From NCBI GenBank assembly GCA_964643965.1, contig CAZXVH010000179.1, positions 1 to 5,529 on the forward strand: a DNA stretch of 5,529 bases. Direction: 5' to 3'. Below the pieces are notes generated by a model. That model worked only from the letters and a program-made list of their open reading frames with translations. It was not told the DNA's origin and searched no databases. This DNA is from GCA-2746795 sp964643965 (GTDB lineage Bacteria; Chloroflexota; Anaerolineae; Promineifilales; Promineifilaceae). Each line of letters begins with the position of its first letter. The stretch's first letter is position 1. This document shows positions 5,082-5,529 of the stretch, one piece after another. The translations under genes and the position numbers were made by a program.

Positions 5082-5093
5082 CAAGTCTGGTCA
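5079..5093. promoter_or_regulatory. 15-bp dyad over the -35 region of the regulator gene (operator candidate)
   Basis: TGACAAG and CTGGTCA flank a central T (5086). Six of seven base pairs are symmetric, with one A-G mismatch (5083/5089). The dyad begins at the TGA stop of the MDR gene and covers the proposed -35 box (5088-5093). A dimeric regulator bound here would block or tune the promoter of the MalT-like gene. No known operator is recognised, and one such dyad can arise by chance. Confidence 0.35.
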
Positions 5094-5117
5094 AACCTTT
5101 ACCCTTTCTAGTATACT
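5088..5117 (+). promoter_or_regulatory. Promoter candidate of the MalT-like regulator, probably leaderless
   Basis: TATACT at 5112-5117 matches five of six -10 bases. TGGTCA at 5088-5093 matches four of six -35 bases, with an 18-bp spacer. The usual start point, seven bases after the -10 box, would be 5124, exactly the A of the ATG. No Shine-Dalgarno is present, which agrees with a leaderless message. Confidence 0.45.
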
Positions 5118-5123
5118 TTGCTT

Positions 5124-5529
5124 ATGTCCGGCGACTTGCTGCAAACGAAACTGTATGTGCCGCGAATACGGCCGTCTCTCATCCCTCGTCCACACCTCAT
5201 TGCCAAACTCAATCAGGGAATACAGCAGGAGTGCAAGCTCACCCTCATCTCTGCTCCGGCAGGCTTTGGCAAAACGACGCTGATTACTGAATGGATTGCC
5301 AACTGTGAACGGCCGTTTACCTGGCTCTCTCTGGATGAAAGGGACAGCGACCTCACTCGTTTTCTGCAATACCTCATTGCTGCTTTGCAAACCCTGGAAT
5401 CATCTGTTGGCGCAAAGGCATTAGCGCTGCTCAAATCCGCACAGCCGCCAGCAACTGAATCTATTCTGACGAACCTGCTCAATGACATAACGGCCGTTCC
5501 CCAAGAATTCGCCCTTGTCCTGGATGATT
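5124..5529 (+). CDS. MalT-like ATP-dependent LuxR-family transcriptional regulator (5' part, runs off the window)
   Basis: The first 135 residues are present and the frame is open to the window end. LLQTKLYVPRIRPSLIPRPH (5-24) is the typical opening of MalT-type LuxR-family activators. It is followed by the ATP-binding loop APAGFGKTT (44-52, Lys50) and by FALVLDD (129-135), the Walker B strand with its acidic pair. WLSLDERDSDLTRFLQYLIAAL (67-88) is also typical. Whole proteins of this class have about 800-900 residues: an NTPase of the STAND type, a repeat-rich sensor part and a C-terminal LuxR helix-turn-helix. Those later parts are outside the window. Such proteins switch on target genes after binding ATP and an inducer; the inducer is unknown here. 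An in-frame TAG at 5109-5111 limits the start to TTG 5118 or ATG 5124, and the family opening supports ATG. The gene lies 42 bp after the MDR gene and could control the oxidoreductase genes. Confidence 0.85.
   Translation, partial: MSGDLLQTKLYVPRIRPSLIPRPHLIAKLNQGIQQECKLTLISAPAGFGKTTLITEWIANCERPFTWLSLDERDSDLTRFLQYLIAALQTLESSVGAKALALLKSAQPPATESILTNLLNDITAVPQEFALVLDD

Noticed and set aside
5091..5488. Antisense frames opposite the regulator start
   Set aside because: The + strand encodes a clear MalT-type N-terminus with Walker A and B motifs; the minus frames have no support.

Overview
The window reads as chromosomal DNA from an uncultured, moderate-GC bacterium, most likely a Chloroflexota (Anaerolineae-like) lineage. 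That is an inference. It rests on a MalT-type LuxR-family regulator beside DUF4386 and zinc-less MDR reductase genes, on a 78-aa protein type that I recall mainly from that group, and on heavy use of the palindrome CGGCCG. No ribosomal or other marker gene is present to confirm it. All genes are on the + strand. There are no RNA genes, CRISPR arrays or recognisable insertion sequences.

Left part (1-1554): a possible promoter and a strong Shine-Dalgarno site precede a 46-aa single-pass membrane protein at 102-242. A roughly 150-bp non-coding stretch packed with inverted repeats follows. Next comes a tight cluster: a 78-aa soluble protein whose start lacks a Shine-Dalgarno (390), a 61-aa two-pass membrane protein (638) and a six-pass DUF4386 protein (820). 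The last two overlap by ATGA and are probably translationally coupled.

Middle (1555-3057): a hairpin made from two CGGCCG copies lies just before a 380-aa lipoprotein of the serine beta-lactamase/DD-peptidase-like hydrolase family. This gene is visibly richer in GC than its left neighbour. Directly behind its stop lies a fragment that keeps only the C-terminal end of an MDR oxidoreductase. It resembles the complete copy further right and looks like a gene remnant.

Right part (3081-5529): an atypical SDR (NAD(P)H-binding, NmrA-like) with a near-perfect Shine-Dalgarno overlaps a 68-aa glycine-zipper membrane protein. A hairpin embeds the stop codon of the latter. Then come a complete zinc-less MDR quinone reductase/alcohol dehydrogenase-like enzyme and, 42 bp further on, the start of a large MalT-like ATP-dependent LuxR-family regulator that runs off the window. 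This regulator has its own -10 box placed so that the transcript may be leaderless, and a 15-bp dyad over its -35 region.

Taken together this looks like an accessory stress/redox locus: two NAD(P)H-dependent oxidoreductases, several small membrane proteins, an extracytoplasmic hydrolase and a signal-responsive activator. A functional link between them is inference from gene order only. I see no clear evidence of a wholly new system. The points most worth checking are the small-protein/structured-spacer region, the SDR plus glycine-zipper pair, the MDR remnant, the CGGCCG over-representation and the regulator's promoter.
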